Part shown: positions 52,464-60,875 of the stretch, one piece after another
How the letters are laid out: each line of letters opens with the position of its first letter
How positions within the stretch are numbered: the stretch's first letter is position 1
Origin: an uncultured Bacteroidales bacterium
GTDB lineage: Bacteria > Bacteroidota > Bacteroidia > Bacteroidales > UBA932
NCBI GenBank assembly: GCA_900318445.1
Contig: ONKO01000002.1
Coordinates: 186,001 to 250,000 of the forward strand
Length of the DNA: 64,000 nucleotides
Direction of reading: 5' to 3'
Notes under the pieces: model-generated
Seen by the model: only the letters and a program-made list of their open reading frames with translations
Database searches by the model: none
What the model was told of the DNA's origin: nothing
Position numbers and translations under genes: made by a program

Positions 52464-53399
52464 ATGAATCATCTTGGGGAAGCGATTTCGCTGATTGTCG
52501 CCGTCTCATGGACGGTGACGGCTCTTTTTGCCGATAAAGCCAGCCACAGGCTGGGTTCCATGACGGCCAACGTGCTGCGCCTGTGCCTGGCGTTTGTGTT
52601 CCTGGGGGCGTTGCTGTGGGTGACCATCGGCCATCCTTATCCTGTTTACGCAACGCCCGAGGCGTGGCTCTGGCTGGCCCTGTCGGCCATCGTGGGTTAT
52701 GTCTTCGGGGACTGGTGCCTGTTTAACTGCTACCTTTCCATCGGCGCACGGTTTGGCCAGCTTTTCATGACGCTGGCGCCGCCCATGGCCGCCATTGCAG
52801 GATGGGTCATCCTGGGCGAATCCCTCACGTGGAAGTCCTGGGTGGCTATGGCCGTGACCCTCAGTGGTATAGCCATCTCCATCCTGAGCCGGGAAGAAGG
52901 CCATACCGTCAAGCTCACGCTGCCCTTCAAGGGCGTTCTGCTGGGCCTGGGTGCCGGCCTGGGACAGGGTGTGGGCCTTGTGCTGAGCAAGATGGGCATG
53001 CAGTACTATGAGAACGCCGTTCCCGCCGATGCCCCGCAGCTCATGAGCACCATGCTGCCTTTTGCCTCCACCATGATCCGGGCCCTCGTCGGAGCGGCGG
53101 GATTCCTGGTCCTCATGACCCTGCAAAAGGGGCTTCCGCAGCTGCGTGCGGCCGTGCATGACCGTGTGGGCATGAAATACGCCCTTATCATGACGCTCTT
53201 CGGTCCCGTGCTGGGCGTGTCCCTCTCCCTGATGGCCGTGCAATACACATCGGCCGGCATTGCCTCTACCCTCATGGCCCTCACGCCGGTTCTCATCCTC
53301 ATCCCCTACGCCTTCATCTACAAGCAGCGCATCAAAGCCCGCGAAGTCCTCGGCGTCTTCGTAAGCATGCTGGGCGTAGCGCTGTTCTTTTTGCTGTAG
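52464..53399 (+). CDS. EamA/DMT-family transporter
   Basis: 311 residues with about ten hydrophobic segments in two EamA halves (1-140 and 155-310). Seen: AGWVILGESLTWKSWVAMAVTLSGIAIS closing the first half, and QYTSAGIASTLMALTPVLILIPYAFIYKQRIKAREVLGVFVSMLGVALFFL at the end, the EamA pattern. A drug/metabolite exporter with unknown substrate. Starts three bases after parC, so probably co-transcribed. After its stop a cluster of palindromic repeats begins. Confidence 0.92.
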   Translation: MNHLGEAISLIVAVSWTVTALFADKASHRLGSMTANVLRLCLAFVFLGALLWVTIGHPYPVYATPEAWLWLALSAIVGYVFGDWCLFNCYLSIGARFGQLFMTLAPPMAAIAGWVILGESLTWKSWVAMAVTLSGIAISILSREEGHTVKLTLPFKGVLLGLGAGLGQGVGLVLSKMGMQYYENAVPADAPQLMSTMLPFASTMIRALVGAAGFLVLMTLQKGLPQLRAAVHDRVGMKYALIMTLFGPVLGVSLSLMAVQYTSAGIASTLMALTPVLILIPYAFIYKQRIKAREVLGVFVSMLGVALFFLL

Positions 53400-53440
53400 G
53401 GCGGCGGCGCTGGTGGCGGGCCGCGGCCGGTACCTGCGTC

Positions 53441-53542
53441 GCGGCCGGGACGTGTAACGCACTTTTGGCCCTTTTTCGCGTTATTGCCCACCCATGGGGA
53501 GGACGTGTAACGCACTTTCCCGCCAAAAACGCGTTATTGCCC
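53441..53542. repeat. TAACGC-family palindromic repeat, double unit (copy 3)
   Basis: Two units, 53449-53489 and 53502-53542, joined by CCACCCATGGGGAG. Each runs from GACGTGTAACGC to GCGTTATTGCCC. The first 78 bases are identical to the copy at 54844. It fills most of the 200-base gap after the DMT transporter. Confidence 0.88.
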
Positions 53543-53599
53543 TTATCCGAAACGGGAGAAGTCTTGCGTTTTCGCCGATTTATGCCGTAATTCGCGTTC

Positions 53600-54643
53600 A
53601 TGAAAGTCATCATTGCACCCGATTCGTTCAAGGAATGCCTGTCATCACCTCAAGTGGCGGCGGCAATGGCCGATGGTGCCAGAGCCCGCTGGCCTGAGGC
53701 AGAGGTGGTGGAGCTTCCTCTGGCCGATGGTGGCGAGGGCACGCTGGAGGTTCTGTCATCGGCCCTTGGTGCCCGTCCCATGAAGGCCGATGTCCATGAC
53801 CCACTGGGCCGATGCATAGAGGCACGCTATGCCTGCACGGGGAGCACTGCTATCATTGAAGTGGCTCAGGCTGTGGGGCTTTCGCTTCTGAGCCCCTCCG
53901 AGCGGAATCCTCTGAAGGCATCCAGTCTGGGCCTTGGGGAGCTGCTGGTTGCGGCATATGACGAGGGCTGCACGCGGTTTGTGGTGGGCCTCGGCGGAAC
54001 GGCCACCTGTGACGGAGGTGCCGGCATGCTGCGGGCTCCGGGAATAGAGCGGCTTCGGGGCACCCACATTGAACTGCTATGCGATGTAGAGGCCCCGTTT
54101 GTGGGCCCCCATGGCGCCGCCAGGGTGTTTGCGCCGCAAAAGGGTGCGTCCCCGGAGGATGTCGAGGTGCTGGAAAAACGTATGCTCGCGCAGGCCTATG
54201 CCCTTCAGGTGCGAACGGGCGTGGATGTATCGGCCCTGCCCGGTGCCGGTGCCGCCGGCGGTCTGGCCGGAGCCCTCCTGGCCTGCTTCGGGGCCACCAT
54301 ACACCCCGGCATCGACCGTGTGCTGGACCTGGTCCACTTCGATGACGCCCTCCTCGGCGCCAGCCTCATCCTCACCGGCGAAGGCAAGTCCGACGCACAG
54401 ACACTCATGGGAAAAGTGCCGATGGGAGTGCTCAGGCGTGCAGGCGCAAGGGCTGGTGACGTTCCGGTTGCACTGCTATCCGGCCGCATCGAGGACCGCC
54501 CCGCTCTGGAGCACGCCGGCTTTCACCCAGTAGTGGAAGTCACGCCTCGTCTGCTCCCCCTGCAAGAGGCTTTGGATCCCCGTACCGCTGTCCAAAACCT
54601 CCATCAGGCCGTCCTCAAGATGCCTTTCCTCCCCAACTCATAG
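53600..54643 (+). CDS. Glycerate kinase
   Basis: 347 residues, class II (GarK/GlxK) glycerate kinase acting on D-glycerate. Seen: IIAPDSFKECLSSPQVAAAMADGA at the start, PLADGGEGTLEVL, GSTAIIEVAQAVGLSLLSPSERNPLKASSLGLGELLVAA, and GGTATCDGGAGML...LTGEGKSDAQTLMGKVPMGVL. Slightly short of the 375-380 residues usual for the class. Five copies of the GGCCGAT-type word lie in its first 210 bases. Flanked on both sides by palindromic repeat clusters. Confidence 0.94.
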   Translation: MKVIIAPDSFKECLSSPQVAAAMADGARARWPEAEVVELPLADGGEGTLEVLSSALGARPMKADVHDPLGRCIEARYACTGSTAIIEVAQAVGLSLLSPSERNPLKASSLGLGELLVAAYDEGCTRFVVGLGGTATCDGGAGMLRAPGIERLRGTHIELLCDVEAPFVGPHGAARVFAPQKGASPEDVEVLEKRMLAQAYALQVRTGVDVSALPGAGAAGGLAGALLACFGATIHPGIDRVLDLVHFDDALLGASLILTGEGKSDAQTLMGKVPMGVLRRAGARAGDVPVALLSGRIEDRPALEHAGFHPVVEVTPRLLPLQEALDPRTAVQNLHQAVLKMPFLPNS

Positions 54644-54648
54644 GCTCT

Positions 54649-54778
54649 TGGACCTGGTCTAAACTCTGTGGACCTGGTCCACGCCTTTTTTGGACGAGGT
54701 CCCATTTCACGCCCTGGACCTGGTCCAGCACTTGTGCCTTCCAGGCCCTTGTAGCCCATACTCGGTGGACCAGGTCCA
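54649..54778. repeat. Cluster of TGGACC-N-GGTCCA palindromes
   Basis: Perfect or near-perfect 13-base palindromes at 54669-54681, 54715-54727 and 54766-54778, degenerate ones at 54649 and 54691. A further copy lies at 58214-58226, against the stop codon of the acyltransferase gene. Confidence 0.85.
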
Positions 54779-54790
54779 GCACCTATTTTG

Positions 54791-54843
54791 GAACCTGCGC
54801 CATCTATGCCAGAACCTGCGCCATCTATGCCAGAACCTGCGCC
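54791..54843. repeat. Tandem 21-base repeat
   Basis: Units GAACCTGCGCCATCTATGCC-A at 54791-54811 and 54812-54832, exact copies, then an 11-base partial unit. The third copy joins the palindrome that follows. Confidence 0.95.
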
Positions 54844-54947
54844 GCGGCCGGGACGTGTAACGCACTTTTGGCCCTTTTTCGCGTTATTGCCCACCCATGG
54901 GGAGGACGTGTAACGCACTTTTCCGCCAAAAACGCGTTACACGTCCC
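54844..54947. repeat. TAACGC-family palindromic repeat, double unit (copy 4)
   Basis: The first ~78 bases match 53441-53518 exactly. The second unit (54905-54946) is a clean hairpin with arms GACGTGTAACGC and GCGTTACACGTC, a perfect 12-bp stem. Confidence 0.9.
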
Positions 54948-54980
54948 ACCGCTGGCCCTTCACGGCATCAAACTTTTTTG

Positions 54981-54988
54981 TATCTTTG
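54981..54988 (+). promoter_or_regulatory. -7 promoter box TATCTTTG for the esterase gene
   Basis: Nine bases separate it from the ATG at 54998. Confidence 0.65.
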
Positions 54989-54997
54989 TGCAAATAC

Positions 54998-55807
54998 ATG
55001 GAAATGAAACGCATTACCCTTATCCTGGCACTGCTTCTCACGGCCATGGCAGCATCGGCCCAGCAGTATCTTACTCTCACGGACATTCCGTATAGCAAAG
55101 ACACCGACGCCTACGCGCAGGAGCGCTGCAAGCTGGACGTGTATTATCCCACAGACCTCAAGGACTGCCCGGTGGTGGTATGGTTCCATGGCGGAGGCCT
55201 TACGGGTGGCAACAAGTTTATTCCGGAGGAACTCAAAAACAGCGGACTCGTTGTGGTGGCAGTGAATTATCGGCTCATGCCCAAGGCAGCCATCGACAAC
55301 TGCATTGACGACGCCGCGGCGGCAGTGGCCTGGACTTTCGGCAACATCGGCCTGTATAATGGCTCTCCCGAGAAAATCTTCGTAGCGGGCCATTCGGCCG
55401 GCGGGTACCTCACGGATATGATCGGCCTGGACAAGCACTGGCTGGCCAAATATGGTGTGGATGCCGACAAAATCAAGGGCCTTGTCCCCTACAGCGGTCA
55501 GGTGATCACGCATTTCGCCCTTCGCGAGCGGCGGGGCATGCAGCCCACGCAGCCGCTCATCGACGAGTATGCGCCGCTCTATCACATCCGTCCCGACGCC
55601 CCGCCCATCGTCATCATCTCCGCCGACCGTGAAGAGGAACTTTATGGCCGATACGAAGAAACCGCCTACTTCTGGCGCATGCTCAAACTCGTCGGCCATA
55701 AGGACGTAACGCTTTATGAATTGGACGGTTACAACCATGGAGACATGGCCACTCCCGCTCATGCCATCCTCAAAAAGAATATCAAACGCCTATGCTCATC
55801 GCGCTAA
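54998..55807 (+). CDS. Alpha/beta hydrolase, exported
   Basis: About 269 residues from the ATG at 54998 (another lies at 55004). Seen: signal peptide (LILALLLTAMAASAQQ), the oxyanion motif WFHGGGLTGG, the nucleophile motif GHSAGG, and the acid/histidine end ISADREEE and YNHGDMA. This is the BD-FAE/esterase-lipase class. Substrate unknown. Its promoter lies between the repeat cluster and the start. Overlaps aroK by 16 bases, so shikimate kinase is translated from within its end. Confidence 0.88.
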   Translation: MEMKRITLILALLLTAMAASAQQYLTLTDIPYSKDTDAYAQERCKLDVYYPTDLKDCPVVVWFHGGGLTGGNKFIPEELKNSGLVVVAVNYRLMPKAAIDNCIDDAAAAVAWTFGNIGLYNGSPEKIFVAGHSAGGYLTDMIGLDKHWLAKYGVDADKIKGLVPYSGQVITHFALRERRGMQPTQPLIDEYAPLYHIRPDAPPIVIISADREEELYGRYEETAYFWRMLKLVGHKDVTLYELDGYNHGDMATPAHAILKKNIKRLCSSR

Positions 55808-56289
55808 CCGGCTACATGGGCAGTGGCAAAAGCACCGTAGGCGCGCTGGTCGCCGATGCCCTGGGCTGCCCCTTCATCGACCTTGATGAGGTCATCGTGA
55901 AAAAGGCCGGCCGAAGCATCCCCGAGATTTTTGCGGCCGATGGCGAACGCGGCTTCCGGCGCCTGGAGAAACAGGCACTGGAAAAAACCGTGGCAAAGTA
56001 CGCGGAAAACACCGCCGTTCTGTCGCTCGGCGGCGGCACCGTGACCATCCCCGGCGCCGTTCAGCTGCTTCAGGGCAGCACCCTCTGCATTTACCTCGAG
56101 GCCTCCCCCGAAACACTGCTGACGCGCCTGGAAGGGCAGGCCGATGATCGCCCGCTGGCCGATGATCACTTCGCGGAAAGGCTCTCGCAGCGCGAGCCGC
56201 TGTACCGCGCGGCAGCCCATATCACCATCGAAACCGAAGGCCTCAGCCCCGAGGAAATCACCGACGAGATTATCATCTCCTGTTTGTAA
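55792..56289 (+). CDS. aroK: Shikimate kinase
   Basis: 165 residues. Phosphorylates shikimate in the aromatic amino-acid pathway. Seen: P-loop GYMGSGKS (7-14), DLDEVIVKKAGRSIPEIFAADGE with the Walker-like DxD, GFRRLEKQAL, SLGGGTV and DDRPLADDHFAERLSQREPLY, all diagnostic. Start ATG at 55792 lies inside the end of the hydrolase gene, a 16-base overlap. Ends before a promoter for recJ. Confidence 0.95.
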   Translation: MLIALTGYMGSGKSTVGALVADALGCPFIDLDEVIVKKAGRSIPEIFAADGERGFRRLEKQALEKTVAKYAENTAVLSLGGGTVTIPGAVQLLQGSTLCIYLEASPETLLTRLEGQADDRPLADDHFAERLSQREPLYRAAAHITIETEGLSPEEITDEIIISCL

Positions 56290-56306
56290 ATCTGCCGCAG
56301 ATTCCC

Positions 56307-56314
56307 TATCTTTG
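56307..56314 (+). promoter_or_regulatory. -7 promoter box TATCTTTG, near-leaderless, for recJ
   Basis: Seven bases lie between the box and the ATG at 56322. Confidence 0.65.
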
Positions 56315-56321
56315 TAAAGAT

Positions 56322-58061
56322 ATGGGCAACAGTGCAGAGAAACAGTGGATCATCAAGACTCCGGCCGATACCGAAAAATCTTCCCGGCTGGCGGCAGAAC
56401 TGGGCATAGACCGGGTTCTGGCAGACCTTCTGGTCCAGCGCGGCGTGGAAACCTTTGAAGACGCCCGCAAATTCTTCCGCCCCTCCCTGGAAGACCTGCA
56501 CGATCCCTTCCTCATGAAAGACATGGACAAGGCCGTGGAGCGTCTGCGTGAGGCCATTGCGGGTGCCCAGAAAATCCTGGTATATGGAGACTACGACGTA
56601 GACGGTACCACCGCCGTCGCCCAGATGTACTCCTTCCTCAAGAACTTTACCCAGAAGCTTTCCTTCTATATCCCGGACCGCTACGACGAAGGCTACGGCC
56701 TCTCGTACAAGGCCCTGGACTGGGCCGCCGACAACGGCGTCAACCTCGTCATCACCCTGGACTGCGGCATCAAGGCCATCGAGAAAGTAGAGTATGCCCG
56801 TTCCAAGGGCATCGACATCATCATCTGTGACCACCACCTTCCGGAAGACGAGCTGCCCAAGGCCGTGGCCGTACTGGATCCCAAACGGGAAGACTGCCAC
56901 TATCCCTTCGACGACCTCTGTGGTTGCGGAGTGGGCTTCAAACTGGCCCAGGGCTATGTGCAGCACTATGGACTGGACCCCGCCCTGCTGGAACCCCTGC
57001 TGGATTTGCAGGTAGTCTCCATCGCCTCGGACCTGGTGTCCATGACCGGAGAAAACCGCATCCTGGCCCACTACGGCCTCAAGCGCCTCAACGAGAACCC
57101 GCGTCAGGGCCTGCGGGCCATGATCAGCCTTTCCCAGCTGGAGCCCGGCCACATCGGCATTGACGACATCGTCTTCAAGATTGGCCCCCGTATCAATGCG
57201 GCGGGCCGAATGGAAAGCGGCCGGCTGGCGGTGGAGCTCCTTACGGCCACCGATGAACGGTCGGCCCGGAAAATCGGCGAGAAAATCAACGACAACAACA
57301 ACGAGCGCAAGTCCATCGACCGCGAAATCACGCAGGAAGCCCTGGAGATGGTTTCGAGCGGCCGCGCCCTGGCCACGAAGAACGCCACCATCGTATACAA
57401 CCCCACCTGGAACAAAGGTGTGGTGGGTATTGTGGCGTCCCGCCTGGTAGAAGCCTACTACAAGCCCACGGTGGTCCTCACCAAGAGTAACGGCTTTGTT
57501 ACCGGCAGCGCCCGCAGCGTGCAGGGCTTCGACCTTTACGCTTCCATCGAAAGTTGTGCAGACCTTCTGGAGAACTTCGGCGGGCACATGTATGCCGCCG
57601 GCCTCACCATGAAGGAAGAGAACGTGGAAGAGTTCTGCCGCCGTATGGACGAGTTCGTGGGCAAGAACATCACCCGCGAGGAACTCACTCCCGTGGTGGA
57701 AATCGATGCCCAGCTGGATCTCTCCCAGATTACGCCCAAGTTTACGCGTATCCTCCGGCAGTTCCAGCCCTTCGGCCCCGGCAACAGCAATCCCGTATTC
57801 CTCACGGAAAAGCTCTACGACTTTGGCAACGGCCGCAAAGTGGGTGCCGCCGGCGTACACCTCAAACTGGACCTGGTCCAGGAAAACATGACCTACCCCC
57901 AGATGGCCGCCATCGGCTTCAACATGGCCAGCCACTACGACCACATCAAAGAGGGCAAACCCATTGATGTGTGCTATTCCATTGTGGAAAATTTCTACCG
58001 GGGTTCCTCTACCATTCAACTCCGCCTGAAAGACATCCGAGAGCGCCACGAGCTCATTTAA
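56322..58061 (+). CDS. recJ: Single-stranded-DNA-specific exonuclease RecJ
   Basis: 579 residues. 5'-3' ssDNA exonuclease of RecF-type recombination and repair. Seen: DHH motifs with GDYDVDGTTA (I), TLDCGIKAIEKV, DHH in IICDHHLPEDELPKA (III), GCGVGFKLAQGY, and the DHHA1/OB end PKFTRILRQFQPFGPGNSNPVFL. Full motif set, normal length. Promoter box is only seven bases before the start. Lies near recQ-like repair genes only by accident of the window. Confidence 0.95.
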   Translation: MGNSAEKQWIIKTPADTEKSSRLAAELGIDRVLADLLVQRGVETFEDARKFFRPSLEDLHDPFLMKDMDKAVERLREAIAGAQKILVYGDYDVDGTTAVAQMYSFLKNFTQKLSFYIPDRYDEGYGLSYKALDWAADNGVNLVITLDCGIKAIEKVEYARSKGIDIIICDHHLPEDELPKAVAVLDPKREDCHYPFDDLCGCGVGFKLAQGYVQHYGLDPALLEPLLDLQVVSIASDLVSMTGENRILAHYGLKRLNENPRQGLRAMISLSQLEPGHIGIDDIVFKIGPRINAAGRMESGRLAVELLTATDERSARKIGEKINDNNNERKSIDREITQEALEMVSSGRALATKNATIVYNPTWNKGVVGIVASRLVEAYYKPTVVLTKSNGFVTGSARSVQGFDLYASIESCADLLENFGGHMYAAGLTMKEENVEEFCRRMDEFVGKNITREELTPVVEIDAQLDLSQITPKFTRILRQFQPFGPGNSNPVFLTEKLYDFGNGRKVGAAGVHLKLDLVQENMTYPQMAAIGFNMASHYDHIKEGKPIDVCYSIVENFYRGSSTIQLRLKDIRERHELI

Positions 58062-58086
58062 ACGTTCGGGGTTCATCTTGCAGACA

Positions 58087-58180
58087 GGGCAATAACGCGT
58101 TTTTGACGGGAAAGTGCGTTATACGTCCACTCCATGGGTGGGCAATAACGCGAAAAAGGGCCGAAAACGCGTTATACGTG
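58087..58180. repeat. TAACGC-family palindromic repeat, double unit, inverted (copy 5)
   Basis: The minus-strand reading matches the copies at 53441 and 54844 with scattered changes (two units joined by the ATGGG linker). It is followed by a GCAGGTTCCGG block similar to the one before the copy at 54844, and a TGGACCAGGTCCA palindrome at 58214. Confidence 0.88.
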
Positions 58181-58226
58181 CCGGCGCGGCGCAGGTTCCG
58201 GCACAGAAAGGCTTGGACCAGGTCCA

Positions 58227-59381
58227 CTACCCCATAATCCACGTACCCACGCGGGGGATGCGGCGGATGAGGACAGCGATGAGGCCCACCGCGGGGAAGG
58301 AGATGAGGGCGGTGGCCAGAATCTCAACAGGGGTGGTCCAGACGGGGCCCAGAAGGCCGTCAGGGCCGATGCCAAGCGTGGAGCGGATCCAGGCCGATAC
58401 CGGGCCCAGCACCAGCATGTGCATGAGATACATGCCATAGCCGGCGGTAGAAAGCGGCAGGATAATGTGTCGGTAAAAAGCGGAAGAGCCCTCCCCGGAA
58501 CCGCTTCTGTACACCAGCGTAAGGCCCAGGGCCGTAAGGGCGACGGGGAGGCCGCAGAAGGAGATGGCGGCTTCCCAGGCTACGGCCACCTCTACAGAGC
58601 CTTCGACCGGGAAGGAGCCGCTGGCCATGATACGCTGCATAAAGCCAAAGCACACGAGGATGAAGCCCAGGAGAAACAGCGTCCAACCCACGGCGCGTAC
58701 CAGGCGACCCGTAGGAACAAATCGCTTCACAAACACGCCCAGAAGGAGATACCCCACAAAACCGCTCACGTAATAGAACAGGCCAAACGGGTTCCAGGAG
58801 GCCTCACCCCAGAGCGGGAACAGGGCCGGAGCGGGAAGGCCATCGGCCGCATAAATCATGGGAGCCATTCCGCCGGCGGCTTCTCTCACGAAGGGAATGC
58901 AGAGCGTCAGCACCCAGAGACCCAGATAGAGGGCCAGTTCCTTTCGGGAAACCTTCTCCAGCCAGGGAGACAGCACGGGCATGATAAGGTACAGTCCCAG
59001 CAGCATGTACACAAACCACAGATGCCCGGCGGCGTAGTTGAAGTTCAGGAGCAAGCCCTTGAGATTGGAGACCGGCGAACCGTAGGCAAATGCATAAACC
59101 AGCGTCCACAGCGCCATGGGCACCACCACCCGCACAAAACGGCGGCGGAAGAACTCTCCGGCAGGATACTTCAGCGGCAGCTGCAAGTACCCGGAGGCAA
59201 TCACAAACAGCGGCACGCAGCAGCGGGCCAGGCCCTCGAAGACCGACACCCAGAAGGCATCGGCACCGCTGAGAACGAGCGTTCCATCTCCTCCCAGATA
59301 AAAAGGCTCGGTGGCATGCACCGTCATTACCAGAAAACAGGCGGTTACCCGCAAAAAATCCAGCCAGGCTTCTCTTGTCAT
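58227..59381 (-). CDS. Acyltransferase family 3 membrane protein
   Basis: 384 residues, ten or so membrane segments. Seen: WLDFLRVTACFLVMTVHATEPFYLGG with the catalytic histidine near the N-terminus (H22), FRRRFVRVVVPMALW, YAAGHLWFVYMLLGLYLIMPVLSPWLE and a C-terminal YGMYLMHMLVLGP, matching the acyltransferase-3 (OatA/NodX-like) family that O-acetylates sugars or lipids. Substrate unknown. Overlaps birA by four bases at its start. Its stop lies against a palindrome at 58214-58226. Confidence 0.9.
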   Translation of the reverse strand: MTREAWLDFLRVTACFLVMTVHATEPFYLGGDGTLVLSGADAFWVSVFEGLARCCVPLFVIASGYLQLPLKYPAGEFFRRRFVRVVVPMALWTLVYAFAYGSPVSNLKGLLLNFNYAAGHLWFVYMLLGLYLIMPVLSPWLEKVSRKELALYLGLWVLTLCIPFVREAAGGMAPMIYAADGLPAPALFPLWGEASWNPFGLFYYVSGFVGYLLLGVFVKRFVPTGRLVRAVGWTLFLLGFILVCFGFMQRIMASGSFPVEGSVEVAVAWEAAISFCGLPVALTALGLTLVYRSGSGEGSSAFYRHIILPLSTAGYGMYLMHMLVLGPVSAWIRSTLGIGPDGLLGPVWTTPVEILATALISFPAVGLIAVLIRRIPRVGTWIMG

Positions 59382-60103
59382 AGGATGTAACTTACTTCTT
59401 TAAAATGGTAATAGCGGCACTTCCCCGCCGCGTCTATAATACAGAGGCGTCCGTCCGGCTCTACTCCCCGGATAACCCCGTCAAATTCTTCTTCCCTTAA
59501 AATATCATAGTAGCGGGCACTCACTCCTTTCCGGAAAAGCTGGGAAGAGTAGGCATCAAAAAGCCCAGTGCCGTCTTCAAACACCTTCGGAAGCAGCTCC
59601 TCAAAAATGCCAAGAAACCGCTGCAGACACTCCTCCACAGCATACTCCTTAGAAGTACAAAGGGACAGCGAAGTGGCGTTGGCCAGCTGCAGGAATTCCT
59701 TCTGGTTGATGTTAATCCCAATCCCGATCACCGCCGAGGCCAGCCCCCCGCCCCCCAGCTGATTCTCGATGAGGATGCCGCAAATCTTGCGCTTCCCCAC
59801 ATACACGTCGTTGGGCCATTTGATCTCACAGGACACATCGAAGGAGCGCAGGAACTGCGCCACGGCAAGCGACGAAAGGTAGTTGAGCCATACGGCACGG
59901 GAGACCGGAAAAACACCTTCAAACTTCAGGACAATGGAGAACGTGAGGTTCTGCCCCGGCTGGGTGAACCACGTGTTGCCCCGCTGGCCCCGGCCGGCCG
60001 TCTGCTCACGCGCGGCGATAACGGTGCCCGAAGGGACATCGGCCAGCCTTCTCAGAGCCTCCGAATTCGTGGAATCGATGGAGTCCAGCCAGATGACGTT
60101 CAT
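59378..60103 (-). CDS. birA: Biotin-[acetyl-CoA-carboxylase] ligase
   Basis: 241 residues, group I ligase without an N-terminal DNA-binding domain. Seen: DSIDSTNSEALR, TAGRGQRGNTWFTQPGQNLTFSIVLK (biotinyl-AMP loop, about 36-60), IKWPNDVYVGKRKICGILIEN, GIGININQ and a C-terminal SH3-like end. Attaches biotin to carboxylase carrier protein. Overlaps the metallo-hydrolase by four bases and the acyltransferase by four. Confidence 0.94.
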   Translation of the reverse strand: MNVIWLDSIDSTNSEALRRLADVPSGTVIAAREQTAGRGQRGNTWFTQPGQNLTFSIVLKFEGVFPVSRAVWLNYLSSLAVAQFLRSFDVSCEIKWPNDVYVGKRKICGILIENQLGGGGLASAVIGIGININQKEFLQLANATSLSLCTSKEYAVEECLQRFLGIFEELLPKVFEDGTGLFDAYSSQLFRKGVSARYYDILREEEFDGVIRGVEPDGRLCIIDAAGKCRYYHFKEVSYIL

Positions 60104-60801
60104 TCTCCCCGGATGGCTATGCCTTCCTCGGGGAAGTCCGCATCGGGCTCGTTGAACGGCTGCAGGAACGGATTGTACATCCCCTCCCGGGCGATGGTCG
60201 TGGGCTGTCCGTGCCCCGGAATCACGTCGGTCTCTCCGGGCAAGTTCAGCAGTTTCTCCCGGATGGAGGCCATGAGCATATCATAGTCCCCTCCCCTCAG
60301 GTCTGTCCGGCCGATGCTGCCGGCAAAGAGCGTATCCCCGCTGAGAAGAAGGTTGTTCCCGGCCGAATAGTAGCACACGCAGCCCGGCGTATGTCCCGGG
60401 GTGTGCAGTACCTTCCAGGAGGTGCCGGCCGATGTAACCGTCTCACCATCGGCCACATCCACGGTGGGGAAGCTGTGCTGGAAGACCTTGAGTCCCTGCA
60501 TGCCGCGGAAGGCCGATGACCCGTCGGCGAGGATGTCGGCATCGGCGGGATGCATGTACACCGGAACGGGGAACTGCGGGAGCAGGCGCTCCACGCCCCA
60601 CACATGGTCGAAGTGCCCGTGCGTGAGGAAGATGGCGTCGGGGGTGAGGTGCTCCCGGCTCAGGAATTCCATAAGTTCGGAGACTCCCTCGTCGGAGCTC
60701 ATGCCGGGGTCTACGAGCGTGCAGGAAGAGTTTCCATCGGCCCAGATTACGATGCAATTGGTACCCAGAGGGTTGAACTGAAATATGCGGGTATGGAGCA
60801 T
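60100..60801 (-). CDS. Metallo-beta-lactamase-fold hydrolase
   Basis: 233 residues. Seen: the THGHFDHVWG zinc motif (about 60-69), VLHTPGHTPGCVCYY, LSGDTLFAGSIGRTDL and VIPGHGQPTTI, the glyoxalase-II/ribonuclease-Z superfamily pattern. Active as a thioester or other ester hydrolase; substrate unknown. First gene of the minus-strand operon (hydrolase-birA-acyltransferase). A TAAATTTG box at 60824-60831 lies about 23 bases before its start. Confidence 0.92.
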   Translation of the reverse strand: MLHTRIFQFNPLGTNCIVIWADGNSSCTLVDPGMSSDEGVSELMEFLSREHLTPDAIFLTHGHFDHVWGVERLLPQFPVPVYMHPADADILADGSSAFRGMQGLKVFQHSFPTVDVADGETVTSAGTSWKVLHTPGHTPGCVCYYSAGNNLLLSGDTLFAGSIGRTDLRGGDYDMLMASIREKLLNLPGETDVIPGHGQPTTIAREGMYNPFLQPFNEPDADFPEEGIAIRGE

Positions 60802-60823
60802 AACGGCTAGTCTAAAGTGATTG

Positions 60824-60831
60824 CAAATTTA
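60824..60831 (-). promoter_or_regulatory. -7 promoter box TAAATTTG for the minus-strand operon
   Basis: On the minus strand, divergent from the deoxynucleoside kinase genes starting at 60876. Confidence 0.6.
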
Positions 60832-60875
60832 CGAAACTTTTGCCAACTTTGTAGAATAAAGACCTTGCCTAGAAC

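Larger units (their letters stand above)
54644..54980. other. Repeat-packed intergenic region after the glycerate kinase gene
   Basis: Nothing coding seen. It holds in order: TGGACCTGGTCCA-type palindromes (54649, 54669, 54691, 54715, 54766), two and a half tandem 21-base units (54791-54843), and a double TAACGC palindrome (54844-54947). Confidence 0.85.

Noticed and set aside
54649-54947. The repeat-rich gap as a CRISPR array
   Set aside because: Repeat units are short palindromes of different kinds with no regular spacers of 30-40 bases, and no cas gene is near.
56166-58076. A 636-codon minus-strand open frame opposite recJ
   Set aside because: RecJ on the plus strand has all DHH motifs; the antisense frame is low in complexity and unrelated.
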